NCBI GenBank assembly: GCA_937889515.1
Contig: CALAOV010000160.1
Location: 1 to 38,229, forward strand
DNA length: 38,229 nucleotides
From: an uncultured Myxococcales bacterium
Lineage (GTDB): Bacteria > Myxococcota_A > Polyangia > Fen-1088
Reading direction: 5' to 3'
Position numbers and translations under genes: made by a program. Positions 8,005 through 17,949 of this stretch are shown here, in pieces. Position 1 is the first letter of the stretch. Each line of letters opens with the position of its first letter. The notes beneath the pieces are model-generated. The model did no database searches and was not told the DNA's origin. It saw nothing but the letters and a program-made list of their open reading frames with translations.

Positions 8005-8044
8005 GGCCTCCACCACGGCGGCCAGCGCCGACTTGATTGTCGCC

Positions 8045-9004
8045 TCAGAACCCGCAGTCGCCAAGGGAGCCTCCCAGGGATTCGAGCACCGCCAGGTAGT
8101 CGTCCGGCGGCGGCGTGCGGAGCTCGATGGGAGCTCCCGTGACCGGGTGGGGGAAGCCCAGCAGCGCCGCGTGCAGCATGAGGCGCGCGGCGGCGATCTG
8201 CGGTCGCCCGGCGCGGTAGATGTCCCGGTTGTAGACAGTCTCGCCCACCAGGGGATGGCCGCGCTCGGCCAGGTGGATGCGGATCTGGTGGGTGCGGCCG
8301 GTCTCGAGCCGGACGCGGCAGAGGGTCGCGCCCCGGAGTCGCGCGAGCGGTTCGACGTGGGTGACCGCCTCCTGGCCCTGGTCGCGATGCTGGGTCGAGC
8401 CCCGGATGCCATCGCCGCGGTCGGCGACCAGGCGGGATTCGATTCGCGCGGCCGCGACCTCGCCGTGGGCCACCGCCAGATAAAAACGGTCGGCCGTGTG
8501 GCGCTGAAACACCTGGTGCAGCGCGCGCTCCGCCAGCCGCGTCTTGGCGAAGCACAGCAGCCCCGAGGTGTCCTTGTCGATCCGATGCACGATGTAAAGC
8601 GGCGTCGCGGTGGCGCGCTTGCCGCCGTGGCGCCAGCTCGCGCGCACCAGATCCATCGCGGTGCCGGTCTCCTTTCGCTCGTAGGGAACGCTGGAGATCC
8701 CGGAGGGCTTTTCGATCACGACGACGTGCGCGTCTTCGAAGGCGATCCGAAATCCCGCCGGGGTGGTCAGCGGTTTGCGCGCGGTCGGGCGCAGCTCCAG
8801 GCGTTGGCCGGCCTGCACCCGCAGCGCGGGATCGAGGAGGACCTCGCCGTCGAGACGGACCTTGCCGGTCGTGCAGAGCCGCTTGACCTCGGTCCAGCTC
8901 TTCCCGGTCAGCCGGCGTCGCAAGGCGGCGGCCACGGTGCCGCCCACGTCTTGTGCGTCCATCACGATGGTCGTGTCCGTTTCACTGGCGCGCGGGTCAG
9001 CCAC
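8045..9004 (-). CDS. RluA-family RNA pseudouridine synthase
   Basis: This 319-aa enzyme isomerises uridine to pseudouridine in rRNA or tRNA. An S4-like RNA-binding domain (about 18-72) precedes the catalytic domain; the diagnostic HRIDKDTSGLL motif (140-150) supplies the catalytic Asp143, and RTHQIRIHL is the conserved C-terminal motif of the family. Which RNA position it modifies (RluA, RluC or RluD type) cannot be told from the sequence alone. The GTG start at 9004 overlaps the alaS stop, so it is probably translationally coupled; an internal ATG at 8962 is an alternative that would trim 14 residues. Confidence 0.9.
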   Translation of the reverse strand: MADPRASETDTTIVMDAQDVGGTVAAALRRRLTGKSWTEVKRLCTTGKVRLDGEVLLDPALRVQAGQRLELRPTARKPLTTPAGFRIAFEDAHVVVIEKPSGISSVPYERKETGTAMDLVRASWRHGGKRATATPLYIVHRIDKDTSGLLCFAKTRLAERALHQVFQRHTADRFYLAVAHGEVAAARIESRLVADRGDGIRGSTQHRDQGQEAVTHVEPLARLRGATLCRVRLETGRTHQIRIHLAERGHPLVGETVYNRDIYRAGRPQIAAARLMLHAALLGFPHPVTGAPIELRTPPPDDYLAVLESLGGSLGDCGF

Positions 9005-11660
9005 GAATCATGTCGAACACGCGCTCGAGCGCGCCGTCGAGCTGCTCGGGCCGCGATCCGCCCCCTTGCGCCATGTCGGCGCGCCCGCCGCCCTTACCCC
9101 CCAGGGCCTTGGCCACCTCGCCGACGATCTTGCCGGCGTTGAACCGACCAGTGAGATCGGGCGTCACCATCGCGACGAGCGCGATCTTGTCCCCCTCGAC
9201 GCCGGCCAGCACGATCACGCCCGAGCCTAGCTTGTCGCGCAGCTGATCGGTGACCTCACGCAGCGCCTTAGGATCGGCGACGTCGGCGCGGGTGGCCAGC
9301 ACGCGCACGCCGCCGACGTCGCGCGCCTCGGCCAGGAGATCGCGCCCGCCGCCCGAGGCGAGCTTGCGCCGCAGCTTCTCGATCTCCTTCTCCTGCTCGC
9401 GCAGCTCGGCCTGGAGCTTGGCGACGCGGGCGGCGATCTCGAAGCTGCCGGCCCGCAGCAGGCGGCCCGCCTCGGACAGCTCGCCGTCCATCCGGCGAAC
9501 GTAGCCCAGCGCCCCCGCGCCGGTGACCGCCTCCAGGCGCCGGACGCCCTGCGCGACCCCGGTCTCCTCGGTGATCTTGAAGAAGGCGATGTCGCCGGTC
9601 CGGGCGACGTGGATGCCGCCGCAGAATTCCTTCGATTCTCCCATGGTCACCACCCGTACCGTCTCGCCGTATTTTTCGCCGAAGAAGGCGATCGCGCCGG
9701 CCTGCTTGGCCTCGGCGATGGGGAGCACGGTGGTGTCGGTGGCGACGTTGGCGCGCACGCGCGCGTTGACCAGATCCTCGACCCGCTGCCGTTCGTCTTC
9801 CGAAAGCGGCGCCGAGTGCGAGAAGTCGAAGCGTAGGCGATCGGGGGCGACCAGCGAGCCCTTCTGGGTCACGTGCTCGCCCAGCACGAGCCGCAGCGCC
9901 CAGTGCAGCAGATGGGTCGCCGAGTGGTTGCGCCGGATGTCGTCACGGCGTTCGCCGTCGACGGCCAGGTCGACGGCGTCGCCGACGCGCAGCTCGCCGG
10001 TCTCGAGCTCGCCGAAGTGGACCCAGAGCGTCGACACCGGGCGCTTGCAGTCGCGTACCGTGAGGCGCGCCTTGGCGGAGGCGATCGTCCCCGCGTCGCC
10101 GATCTGTCCGCCCTGCTCGCCGTAAAAGGGCGTCTCGGCGACGATCACGGCCACGTCCTTGGAGTAGGGGCCGACCACCTCGACTTCCTTCCCATCGGCG
10201 ACGAGCGCCACCACGCGGGATTTGGCGCTGGTCGCCTGGTAGCCGATGAACCTGGTCGGGCCGACGCGATCGGCGATGCTCTGGAACACGCCGGCCACCG
10301 CGACCTCGCCCGAGCCCTGGAATTCGCTGCGCCGCCGCTGCTCGTCCATCGCGCGGGCGAAGCCGAGCTCGTCGATCTGGTAGCCGTGCTGCTCCGCGAT
10401 CACGCGGGTGAGATCGAGGGGAAACCCGTAGGTGTCGTAGAGCATGAAGGCCATCGCACCCGGGATCGTTCGGCCCGTACCCCCGGTCGAGAACACCTTG
10501 TCGTCCAGCAGGCGCACGCCCCGTTCGAGCGTGTCGCGAAAGCGCGTCTCCTCTTCCCGGGTGATCTTGGCGATCAGGCTGGCCCGCTCGCCCAGATCCG
10601 GATAGACGTCGCGCAGCTTGCCGACGACGTCGGCGGCCACCGCGTCGAGGAAGGGCTCTTTGATGCCGAGGAGCCAGCCGTGGTAGACGCCCCGCCGCAT
10701 GATCCGGCGCAGCACGTATTCGCGCCCGGTCTTGTCGGGGAAGACCCCGTCCGCGATCAGGAACGCCGCCGCGCGGGCGTGATCGGCGATGGCGCGCAGC
10801 GAGACGCTGGACCCTTGGTAGTCCTCGGGCACGTATGTTTTCCCGGAGAGCGTCGCCACATGATCGATGAGTGGCCGCAGCAGGTCGGTCTCGTAGTTCG
10901 AGCGCACGCCCTGCAGCACGGCGCACAACCGCTCGAGGCCCATCCCGGTGTCGACGGAGGGCTTGGGCAGCGGACGGCGATCGCCGGGCCCGACCTGCTC
11001 GAACTGCATGAACACCAAGTTCCAGATCTCGACCCAGCGGTCGCAGTCGCAAGCCGGACCCTCGCACGTTCCGCCGCCCGCCTCGATCGCGCAGGGGATG
11101 CCGTCGCCCTGGTGGTAGTGAATCTCGCTGCAGGGACCGCAGGGGCCGGTTTCGCCCATCGCCCAGAAGTTGTCCTTGTCGCCGAGCGAGATCACGCGAT
11201 CGTCGCCGACGCCGGCGATCTTCTTCCACAGCGTCCGCGCCTCGCCGTCGGACTCGTGCACCGTGTAGATGAGGCGGCCCGGATCGATGCCGTAGGTCTT
11301 CGCCAGGAGCTCGTAGGCGAACGCGATCGCTTCGGGCTTGAAGTAGTCCCCGAACGAAAAGTTTCCCAGCATCTCGAAGAAGGTGTGGTGGCGCGCCGTG
11401 CGCCCGACGTTCTCCAGATCGTTGTGCTTGCCGCCCGCACGGACGCACTTCTGCGAGGTGGTGGCGCGCGGAAAGTGGGCCTGGCGGCGGCCGGTGAAAT
11501 AGTCCTTGAACTGGTTCATCCCCGCGTTGGTGAAGAGCAGGGTCGGATCGTCGGCCGGAACCAGCGACGCGCTCGCGACCTCCCGATGACCCTGCTGGCG
11601 GAAATAGTCGAGGAACGCGCGGCGGACGGCGTGGGATTCGGACGGGGCAGAAGGCGACAT
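8997..11660 (-). CDS. alaS: Alanine--tRNA ligase
   Basis: This 887-aa cytoplasmic enzyme charges tRNA-Ala with alanine. The class II catalytic core is at the N-terminus (FTNAGMNQFKDYF, the RATTSQKCVRAGGKHNDLENVG block). The editing domain has the zinc/water-coordinating HSATH and CGGIH motifs, followed by a coiled-coil linker and the Gly-rich C-Ala/DHHA1 domain (GGKGGGRADMAQGG near the end). Length is normal for bacterial AlaRS. The ATG at 11660 is chosen; an in-frame TTG at 11699 would overlap the pilT-like gene and adds non-conserved residues. It lies 13 bases after that gene and overlaps the pseudouridine synthase gene. Confidence 0.97.
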   Translation of the reverse strand: MSPSAPSESHAVRRAFLDYFRQQGHREVASASLVPADDPTLLFTNAGMNQFKDYFTGRRQAHFPRATTSQKCVRAGGKHNDLENVGRTARHHTFFEMLGNFSFGDYFKPEAIAFAYELLAKTYGIDPGRLIYTVHESDGEARTLWKKIAGVGDDRVISLGDKDNFWAMGETGPCGPCSEIHYHQGDGIPCAIEAGGGTCEGPACDCDRWVEIWNLVFMQFEQVGPGDRRPLPKPSVDTGMGLERLCAVLQGVRSNYETDLLRPLIDHVATLSGKTYVPEDYQGSSVSLRAIADHARAAAFLIADGVFPDKTGREYVLRRIMRRGVYHGWLLGIKEPFLDAVAADVVGKLRDVYPDLGERASLIAKITREEETRFRDTLERGVRLLDDKVFSTGGTGRTIPGAMAFMLYDTYGFPLDLTRVIAEQHGYQIDELGFARAMDEQRRRSEFQGSGEVAVAGVFQSIADRVGPTRFIGYQATSAKSRVVALVADGKEVEVVGPYSKDVAVIVAETPFYGEQGGQIGDAGTIASAKARLTVRDCKRPVSTLWVHFGELETGELRVGDAVDLAVDGERRDDIRRNHSATHLLHWALRLVLGEHVTQKGSLVAPDRLRFDFSHSAPLSEDERQRVEDLVNARVRANVATDTTVLPIAEAKQAGAIAFFGEKYGETVRVVTMGESKEFCGGIHVARTGDIAFFKITEETGVAQGVRRLEAVTGAGALGYVRRMDGELSEAGRLLRAGSFEIAARVAKLQAELREQEKEIEKLRRKLASGGGRDLLAEARDVGGVRVLATRADVADPKALREVTDQLRDKLGSGVIVLAGVEGDKIALVAMVTPDLTGRFNAGKIVGEVAKALGGKGGGRADMAQGGGSRPEQLDGALERVFDMIRG

Positions 11661-11673
11661 GGGGCCGTGAAGA

Positions 11674-12705
11674 CTAATCGGGCCCGGGTTCGTCCTCAAC
11701 CGCTGGTTGCGCTTCGTCGGCCCCGCCGCGCCGCCGCCGGCCCGGGGGAGGGGGCGCCGGCTGGAAGGGGGTGAGCCCAGGGATTTTCGCCACGGCGTCG
11801 GCGTCGGCGCTGGTCGGGTCCAGGATCCAGCTGCGGGTTTCGGGCAGGACGCGCAGAAGCTCGCCGGCGGCGGTGCGGCGCTTGCCGTCCGCCGCGGGCG
11901 CCAGCCGCTGGAAGATCACCCCGCGCAGCGCCGAGGCGATCCGGCCCCGCGCTTCGGCGCGGGCCTCGGGCGCCCAGAAACGGGCCAGCCGCCCGATCGC
12001 GCCGGCGGCGCTGCCGGCCAACACCGCGACGAACACCAGCGGCCCGCTCTCGGCGGCGGTCAGGACCAGCTCGGCCGCGTCGAGGTCGCCGAGCGGGTCG
12101 ACCGCCAACAGGTCGGCATCCTGCCGCGCCGTGGCCCGCAGCGCCGCGGGGACCGAAGGGACATCCGTCCCCACCTCGCGCTGCACCACCGAGGTTCGGC
12201 GGTGCAGGTATTCCACCGGATCCTCGATGGTCAGTGCGCGGCAGGTCCGGCGCGCCACGACGTCGTCGATGATCGCGGCCAGCGTGGTGGTCTTGCCGTT
12301 TCCCGCTCCGGCGGCCACCAGGATCAGGCCCGGACCGGGATCGGTGAGATCGCGGATCTCGGCCGGAAGCCCCAGCGTGTCGAGGGTGGGAATCTCGGGC
12401 GGGATCAACCGAAGCGACAGGCCGAGGCCACTGCGCTGCTGGAAGATGTGGACCCGCTGCCGTCCGGCGGGGGTCGCGAATACCAGCGTGACGTCGCCGG
12501 TCCGCTCGAGAGCCTCGCGGCGCCGATCGTTGAGCAGGGAGAGCGCCAGGCCCTGCAGGAAGTCGCGCGAGAGCGCAGGGACGTCGGTGAAGGTTCGCAG
12601 CTCGCCGGAGATCCGGAGGATGGGCGACTGCCCGGGCTTCAGATGAACGTCGGAAGCGCCGAGCCGCCGGGCCGCCGCCAGCGCTCTGTCGAAAAAGGAA
12701 TCCAT
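11674..12705 (-). CDS. PilT/GspE-family ATPase paralogue with degenerate catalytic motifs
   Basis: This 343-aa protein follows the PilT fold: N-terminal GASDVHLKPG, arginine-containing linker, Walker A AAGAGNGKTTT (about 131-141) and Asp box TIEDPVEYLH (about 159-168). The Walker B region reads LLAVDPLGDLD where active retraction ATPases have GEMRD, so the catalytic Glu is Pro. The His box reads GPLVFVAVLAG, losing both histidines. The Pro/Arg/Glu-rich C-terminal tail is also unusual. It may bind but not efficiently hydrolyse ATP, acting as a regulatory partner of a true PilT (inference). The start is ATG at 12705, with GAGGG about 10 bases upstream; an upstream TTG is less likely. Confidence 0.85.
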   Translation of the reverse strand: MDSFFDRALAAARRLGASDVHLKPGQSPILRISGELRTFTDVPALSRDFLQGLALSLLNDRRREALERTGDVTLVFATPAGRQRVHIFQQRSGLGLSLRLIPPEIPTLDTLGLPAEIRDLTDPGPGLILVAAGAGNGKTTTLAAIIDDVVARRTCRALTIEDPVEYLHRRTSVVQREVGTDVPSVPAALRATARQDADLLAVDPLGDLDAAELVLTAAESGPLVFVAVLAGSAAGAIGRLARFWAPEARAEARGRIASALRGVIFQRLAPAADGKRRTAAGELLRVLPETRSWILDPTSADADAVAKIPGLTPFQPAPPPPGRRRRGGADEAQPAVEDEPGPD

Positions 12706-12768
12706 CTCCGATGCCCTCGCGATGCCCAACGGCTTTCACCCTAGATTACCATCGACCAGGATCAGGAT

Positions 12769-12791
12769 CTGGAACCCCTCGGGGGTTCCAG
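12769..12791 (+). promoter_or_regulatory. Leader hairpin upstream of the double-receiver gene
   Basis: CTGGAACCCC (12769-12778) pairs perfectly with GGGGTTCCAG (12782-12791) around a 3-base loop. The 3' arm ends in the AG of the only Shine-Dalgarno-like AGGTAAG before the GTG start at 12806, so the hairpin may limit ribosome access. It could instead end transcripts entering from upstream. Confidence 0.5.
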
Positions 12792-12805
12792 GTAAGTTGT
12801 TACCC

Positions 12806-13846
12806 GTGGCCAACGAACCCGCCTCAGCCGGGCAGGAGATCCTGGTCGTCGACGCCGACGACCAGGTGGTGAAGGGTCTCGACCGGCTGCTGACGCGGGT
12901 GGGCCTGATCGTGACCGGGACGCACGATCCGATCCGGGCCCGCGATCAGATCCTGAACAAGTTCTTCGCCGTCGCGCTGGTGGACGCCGACACGCCGACG
13001 CCCGGGGGTGGGATCGAGCTCTTGCAGTTCGCGCGCGACAAGTCGCCGCTCACGTCGGTCGTGATCATGACCGCGCGGAAGTCCTATGAGACGGCGGTCA
13101 AGGCCTTCCGCGCCGGCGCGGCGGACGTCGTGCTCAAAGAGCCGGACGTGGTGCCCTATCTGCGCGAGCGGGTTCTCGAGGCGGCGGGCGACATCAAGGC
13201 GACCGCCGATCGGAACAGCCTCTTCGAGGAGGTGGCCGAGACGCACGAGGAGTTCTTGCGGCGGCTGCGCGACGTCTCCCACGAGCTTTTAGACCTGGAG
13301 GACCGGGTCACCGGGCGCACGGCGGACGACGCGGGCGATCCGGCGAGCATCAGCGTGGTGTTGGTCGACGACGATCCGGCTGCGCTGGAGGAGATCCAGC
13401 GGGTCCTGACCGCCGACCAGGGGTGGAATTTTCGCGTCGCCTTCACCGGCGGCGAGGCGCTGGACGTCGTCATGCAGGTGCGCCCGCAGATCGTGATGGT
13501 CAAGGAGGACCTGCCCGATCTGCCGGGAAGCATGGTGGTCAACACCGTCAAGGCCAGCGCGCCCGACGCGCTGACGCTGCTCTACAGCCCGCCCGGAAAG
13601 AGCGGTCGGGCCGGCGAGGTGAAGCTGGTGGACGCCAGCCGGGTGATGAGCCTGATCGGCAGCTACACCGAACCCGCCCAGCTGGTCGGGCCGCTCAACG
13701 AGATCCGCGAGGCGCTCAAGCAGAAGACCCACGAGCGCCGCTACCTGCAAGCCTTCCGGCAGCGACACTTCGAGTTCCTGCAGCGCTACAACGCCATCAA
13801 GCAGCGCCTCAAAGAAGAGCTCGATCGCCGCAAGAAGCCCCGCTGA
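12806..13846 (+). CDS. Tandem receiver-domain response regulator, second receiver degenerate
   Basis: This 346-aa protein has two CheY-like domains and no recognisable output domain. Receiver 1 (about 12-125) is complete: acidic pair at Asp16/Asp18, phosphoacceptor Asp60 in ALVDAD, Thr89 in IMTAR and Lys111. Receiver 2 (about 183-300) keeps the acidic pocket LVDDDP, but the phosphoacceptor position is Lys233 in VMVKEDLPDLPG, so it cannot be phosphorylated in the normal way. The C-terminus is a basic, probably coiled-coil helix. It may pass signals by protein contacts (inference). The GTG at 12806 fits the domain start; the ORF extends upstream to a less likely start at 12722. Divergent from the pilT-like gene. 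Confidence 0.85.
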   Translation: MANEPASAGQEILVVDADDQVVKGLDRLLTRVGLIVTGTHDPIRARDQILNKFFAVALVDADTPTPGGGIELLQFARDKSPLTSVVIMTARKSYETAVKAFRAGAADVVLKEPDVVPYLRERVLEAAGDIKATADRNSLFEEVAETHEEFLRRLRDVSHELLDLEDRVTGRTADDAGDPASISVVLVDDDPAALEEIQRVLTADQGWNFRVAFTGGEALDVVMQVRPQIVMVKEDLPDLPGSMVVNTVKASAPDALTLLYSPPGKSGRAGEVKLVDASRVMSLIGSYTEPAQLVGPLNEIREALKQKTHERRYLQAFRQRHFEFLQRYNAIKQRLKEELDRRKKPR

Positions 13847-14359
13847 CTATTCCAGCGCGTATATCCCGGGTAGGTTCCGGTAGAGCTGGGCGGCGTCGAG
13901 CCCGTATCCGACGACGTAGGCGTCCGGCGCGTCGAAACCCACGAAATCGAGCGGCGCGCCCGAATGTCGGTAGGCGGGTTTGGCCAGCAGCACGCAGGTG
14001 TGCAGGCTGGCCGGGCCCCGGGCCCGCAGGAGGTCCAGGAGATAGCCCAGGGTGAGCCCGGTGTCGGCGATGTCCTCGACCAGCAGCACGTGTCGCCCCG
14101 CGATGGGCGCCCCGAGATCGCTCGTGATCTCCACGACGCCCGAGGAGACGGTGGCGTCCCCGTAGCTGCGCACCCCCAGAAAGTCGCAGGTCATTTCGCG
14201 CGGGATGGCCCGAACCAGGTCGGCCATGAACATGAAGGCCCCGCGCAGGACGCCCACCACCGTCAGGGGCCCGGCCGGGAGGCGCCGGTCGATCTCGGCG
14301 CCCAGCTCGGCCACCCGCCCGGCGATGGTGGCGGCGGAGATCAGCTCCCGGGGCGGCAT
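13847..14359 (-). CDS. hpt: Hypoxanthine phosphoribosyltransferase
   Basis: This 170-aa purine-salvage enzyme converts hypoxanthine (and usually guanine) plus PRPP to IMP or GMP. The PRPP-binding loop VLLVEDIADTGLT (91-103) is canonical, VGVLRGAFMF (35-44) is the first conserved loop, and RSYGDATVSSG (64-74) matches the flexible catalytic loop. The start is ATG at 14359, giving the usual family length (about 170-185); the ORF extends upstream without homology. It converges with the double-receiver gene, with no gap between the stop codons, and is divergent from the TPR lipoprotein gene. Confidence 0.93.
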   Translation of the reverse strand: MPPRELISAATIAGRVAELGAEIDRRLPAGPLTVVGVLRGAFMFMADLVRAIPREMTCDFLGVRSYGDATVSSGVVEITSDLGAPIAGRHVLLVEDIADTGLTLGYLLDLLRARGPASLHTCVLLAKPAYRHSGAPLDFVGFDAPDAYVVGYGLDAAQLYRNLPGIYALE

Positions 14360-14452
14360 CCTTGCACGGTGCCCGACTGGAGGTCGTCTGTAAACCCGCC
14401 GATGGAACCTGCGGTCACGGGCGTTGTCTCTTACGATCAGGTGGGTATCTGC

Positions 14453-15712
14453 ATGAAAAGGCGTCTCTCGGTGGTTGTGCTCGCCCTGGCCGGGGCCTGC
14501 GCGGGCAAGGGCAAGAATGAGGTCGCGGTGGTTCCGCCGGGAACGGCCGTCGAGCAGATCGAGATGGACCCCATCAAGATCACTGCCGTGCGGGGGCCGG
14601 ACGGCACCCATCTCGAGACCTACGACATCACCGAGCTGTTCGAGCGGGCCGGCGCGGCGCTATCCGCCAAGCGCTACGACGACGCCGCGCGGGACTACGA
14701 CCGCCTGCTCAAGGAGTTCCCGGACACCCGCTTCACGAAGGCCGCCCTATACAACGGCGGCCTCGCCTATCAGGGCAAGAAGGACTGGCAGACGGCGATC
14801 TCCCATTTCCAGAGCCTCGAGCGCGGGTACCCGGGGACCTCGGACGCCAAGGACGCGCTCTTCCAGATGGGCGCCTCGTACGCCGAGATGGGGAACTGGC
14901 CGACGTCGGCCACGATGTTCGCGGAGATCCTCGAACGCAAGGATCTGACCGCCGACGACAAGATCGAGGCGCTGGCGCGGCGGGGCTTCGCGCAGTTCGA
15001 GCTCAAGGATCTCGACACCGCCGAGCGGACGTTCCAGTCGGCGGTCTACTTCTTCAACAGCATCGAGCACGACGAACGGCTCGAGACCGACTTCTATCTC
15101 GGCCTGGTCAAGTACCACCTGGGCCAGATCCCGCACGAACGGTTCCGGGCGATCCCGCTCCGCCTGCCGGTCAAGCAGATGGCCGTCGACATGGAGGACA
15201 AGGCGCGCCTCCTGCTCGCGGCCCAGCGCCTCTACATCGACACCATCAAGCTCGGGAACCCCCAGTGGGCCTCGGCCTCGGGCTACCAGATCGGGTCGCT
15301 CTACGAAGAGTTCTATGACGCCTTCATCCACGCGCCGATCCCGGCCGATCTTCAGGGCGACGACAACCAGGAGAAGCGCGAGGTCTACTACGAGGAGCTG
15401 CGCAAGAAGATCCGGATCCTGCTCGAGAAGTCGATTCGCACGCACGAGCAGAACCTCCTCATGCTGGAGCGCCTGGGCGTGCAGAATGAATGGCGGGACA
15501 AATCCAAGCTCTCGTTCGCCAAGCTGCAGAAGCTGCTCGACCCGAGCTACAAGTTCGAGTTCGCCGATCCGACCGTCGGCGGCGAAACGGCGGTGCCGCC
15601 GCCCCCCCCACCACCCACGCCGCCCTCGGGACGCTCAGGCGCGCCCGCGGACGAGCCCACGACGCGCGATCCGAAACCGCAGCCGCCCAGTCCAGAGCGC
15701 CAGATTCTTTGA
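14453..15712 (+). CDS. TPR-repeat lipoprotein
   Basis: This 419-aa exported protein begins MKRRLSVVVLALAGAC, a signal peptide with a probable lipobox (LAGAC) anchoring it to a membrane. Several TPR-like helical hairpins follow (about 60-230; for example YDDAARDYDRLLKEFPDT and WQTAISHFQSLERGYPGT), then a longer helical region, and a low-complexity Pro-rich tail with a run of seven prolines. TPR lipoproteins of this kind scaffold envelope complexes; it may relate to motility or division machinery, but no specific family is claimed. The ATG is preceded by an AGGTGGG ribosome-binding site. The upstream in-frame extension overlaps hpt and is not coding. Confidence 0.85.
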   Translation: MKRRLSVVVLALAGACAGKGKNEVAVVPPGTAVEQIEMDPIKITAVRGPDGTHLETYDITELFERAGAALSAKRYDDAARDYDRLLKEFPDTRFTKAALYNGGLAYQGKKDWQTAISHFQSLERGYPGTSDAKDALFQMGASYAEMGNWPTSATMFAEILERKDLTADDKIEALARRGFAQFELKDLDTAERTFQSAVYFFNSIEHDERLETDFYLGLVKYHLGQIPHERFRAIPLRLPVKQMAVDMEDKARLLLAAQRLYIDTIKLGNPQWASASGYQIGSLYEEFYDAFIHAPIPADLQGDDNQEKREVYYEELRKKIRILLEKSIRTHEQNLLMLERLGVQNEWRDKSKLSFAKLQKLLDPSYKFEFADPTVGGETAVPPPPPPPTPPSGRSGAPADEPTTRDPKPQPPSPERQIL

Positions 15713-15783
15713 GGAATTCGCCCTGTTGACACGCCGCGTTCTCGGGTGCCTGGCAAGAACCCGGCCAGGTTCATGATTGACGC

Positions 15784-15812
15784 TTGACAGGGCGGCGCGA
15801 TCGAACTATACG
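15784..15812 (+). promoter_or_regulatory. Sigma-70 promoter of the tRNA-tuf-ribosomal operon
   Basis: A perfect TTGACA (15784-15789) is followed after exactly 17 bases by TATACG (15807-15812). It lies about 190 bases before the first tRNA, and no other good promoter is visible before tuf. A second TTGACA (15725-15730) has no matching -10 box. Confidence 0.75.
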
Positions 15813-15952
15813 TTCGCGCTCTGCGCGCCGGCCAGGGCATAGCTATGTCGATGCCGGAACAAAGTCAAACTAATCAGAATCATACGAAAATGGAGAGGGA
15901 GATCAGCGCAAGGAATCCCGACGGGCAGTGCCCGGCGAGATCCGTTGCGGGA

Positions 15953-15979
15953 GGGTTTGGGAACCCTCTCCGGGTTCCC
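15953..15979 (+). promoter_or_regulatory. Leader with two mutually exclusive hairpins
   Basis: The RNA leader between the promoter and the first tRNA can form GGGTT/AACCC (15953-15957 with 15962-15966) or the stronger GGGAACCC/GGGTTCCC (15959-15966 with 15972-15979, 5-base loop). They share bases, so only one can exist. This could be an RNA-processing site or attenuator-like switch. The gap 15713-16004 contains no gene; it also has a 6-bp CCTGGC/GCCAGG stem at about 15750-15768. Confidence 0.4.
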
Positions 15980-16004
15980 GCGAGCATCGTAATGGCAAAC
16001 CGGC

Positions 16005-16076
16005 GCTGGCGTAGCTCAATGGTAGAGCAGCTGATTTGTAATCAGCAGGTTGCGGGTTCGAGTCCCATCGCCAGCT
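16005..16076 (+). tRNA. tRNA-Thr(TGT)
   Basis: Full cloverleaf of 72 bases: acceptor arms GCTGGCG/CGCCAGC, D-arm TAGCTCAATGGTAGAGC, anticodon stem GCTGA/TCAGC with loop TTTGTAA (anticodon TGT at 16037-16039) and T-loop GGTTCGAGTCC. CCA is not encoded. It reads ACA threonine codons and is first in the Thr-Tyr-Gly-Thr-tuf series. Confidence 0.97.
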
Positions 16077-16096
16077 CCGCCGCGAGAGATTCACAC

Positions 16097-16178
16097 GGAG
16101 GGATTCCCGAGCGGTCAAAGGGAACAGACTGTAAATCTGTCGCCACTGGCTTCGAAGGTTCGAATCCTTCTCCCTCCA
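16097..16178 (+). tRNA. tRNA-Tyr(GTA)
   Basis: An 82-base class II tRNA: acceptor arms GGAGGGA/TCCCTCC, anticodon stem ACAGA/TCTGT with loop CTGTAAA (anticodon GTA at 16131-16133), a long variable arm, T-loop GGTTCGAATCC and discriminator A as expected for tyrosine. CCA is not encoded. Confidence 0.97.
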
Positions 16179-16231
16179 CAAACACCGGCAAGTCGAACCA
16201 CCACCGCATGAACCCCCTCCGTCGAACGTAC

Positions 16232-16304
<73 letters not shown>

Positions 16305-16306
16305 CC

Positions 16307-16379
16307 GCCCACGTAGCTCAGTTGGCAGAGCACGTCCTTGGTAAGGACGAGGTCACCCGTTCAATCCGGGTCGTGGGCT
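16307..16379 (+). tRNA. tRNA-Thr(GGT)
   Basis: A 73-base cloverleaf, 2 bases after tRNA-Gly: acceptor arms GCCCACG/CGTGGGC, anticodon stem CGTCC/GGACG with loop TTGGTAA (anticodon GGT at 16340-16342) and T-loop GTTCAATCC. CCA is not encoded. It reads ACC/ACT threonine codons. The tuf start lies 65 bases downstream. Confidence 0.97.
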
Positions 16380-16444
16380 CGAGGCCAAGCAGGTTAGCAA
16401 CGCAGACGTTCAGGCAAGCCAGCTAGACAAACGAGGAAAATCAG

Positions 16445-17641
<1,197 letters not shown>

Positions 17642-17643
17642 TC

Positions 17644-17949
<306 letters not shown>

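Noticed and set aside
15725-15755. A second promoter at the first TTGACA upstream of the tRNA operon
   Set aside because: No acceptable -10 box lies 15-19 bases downstream; the promoter at 15784-15812 is much better.
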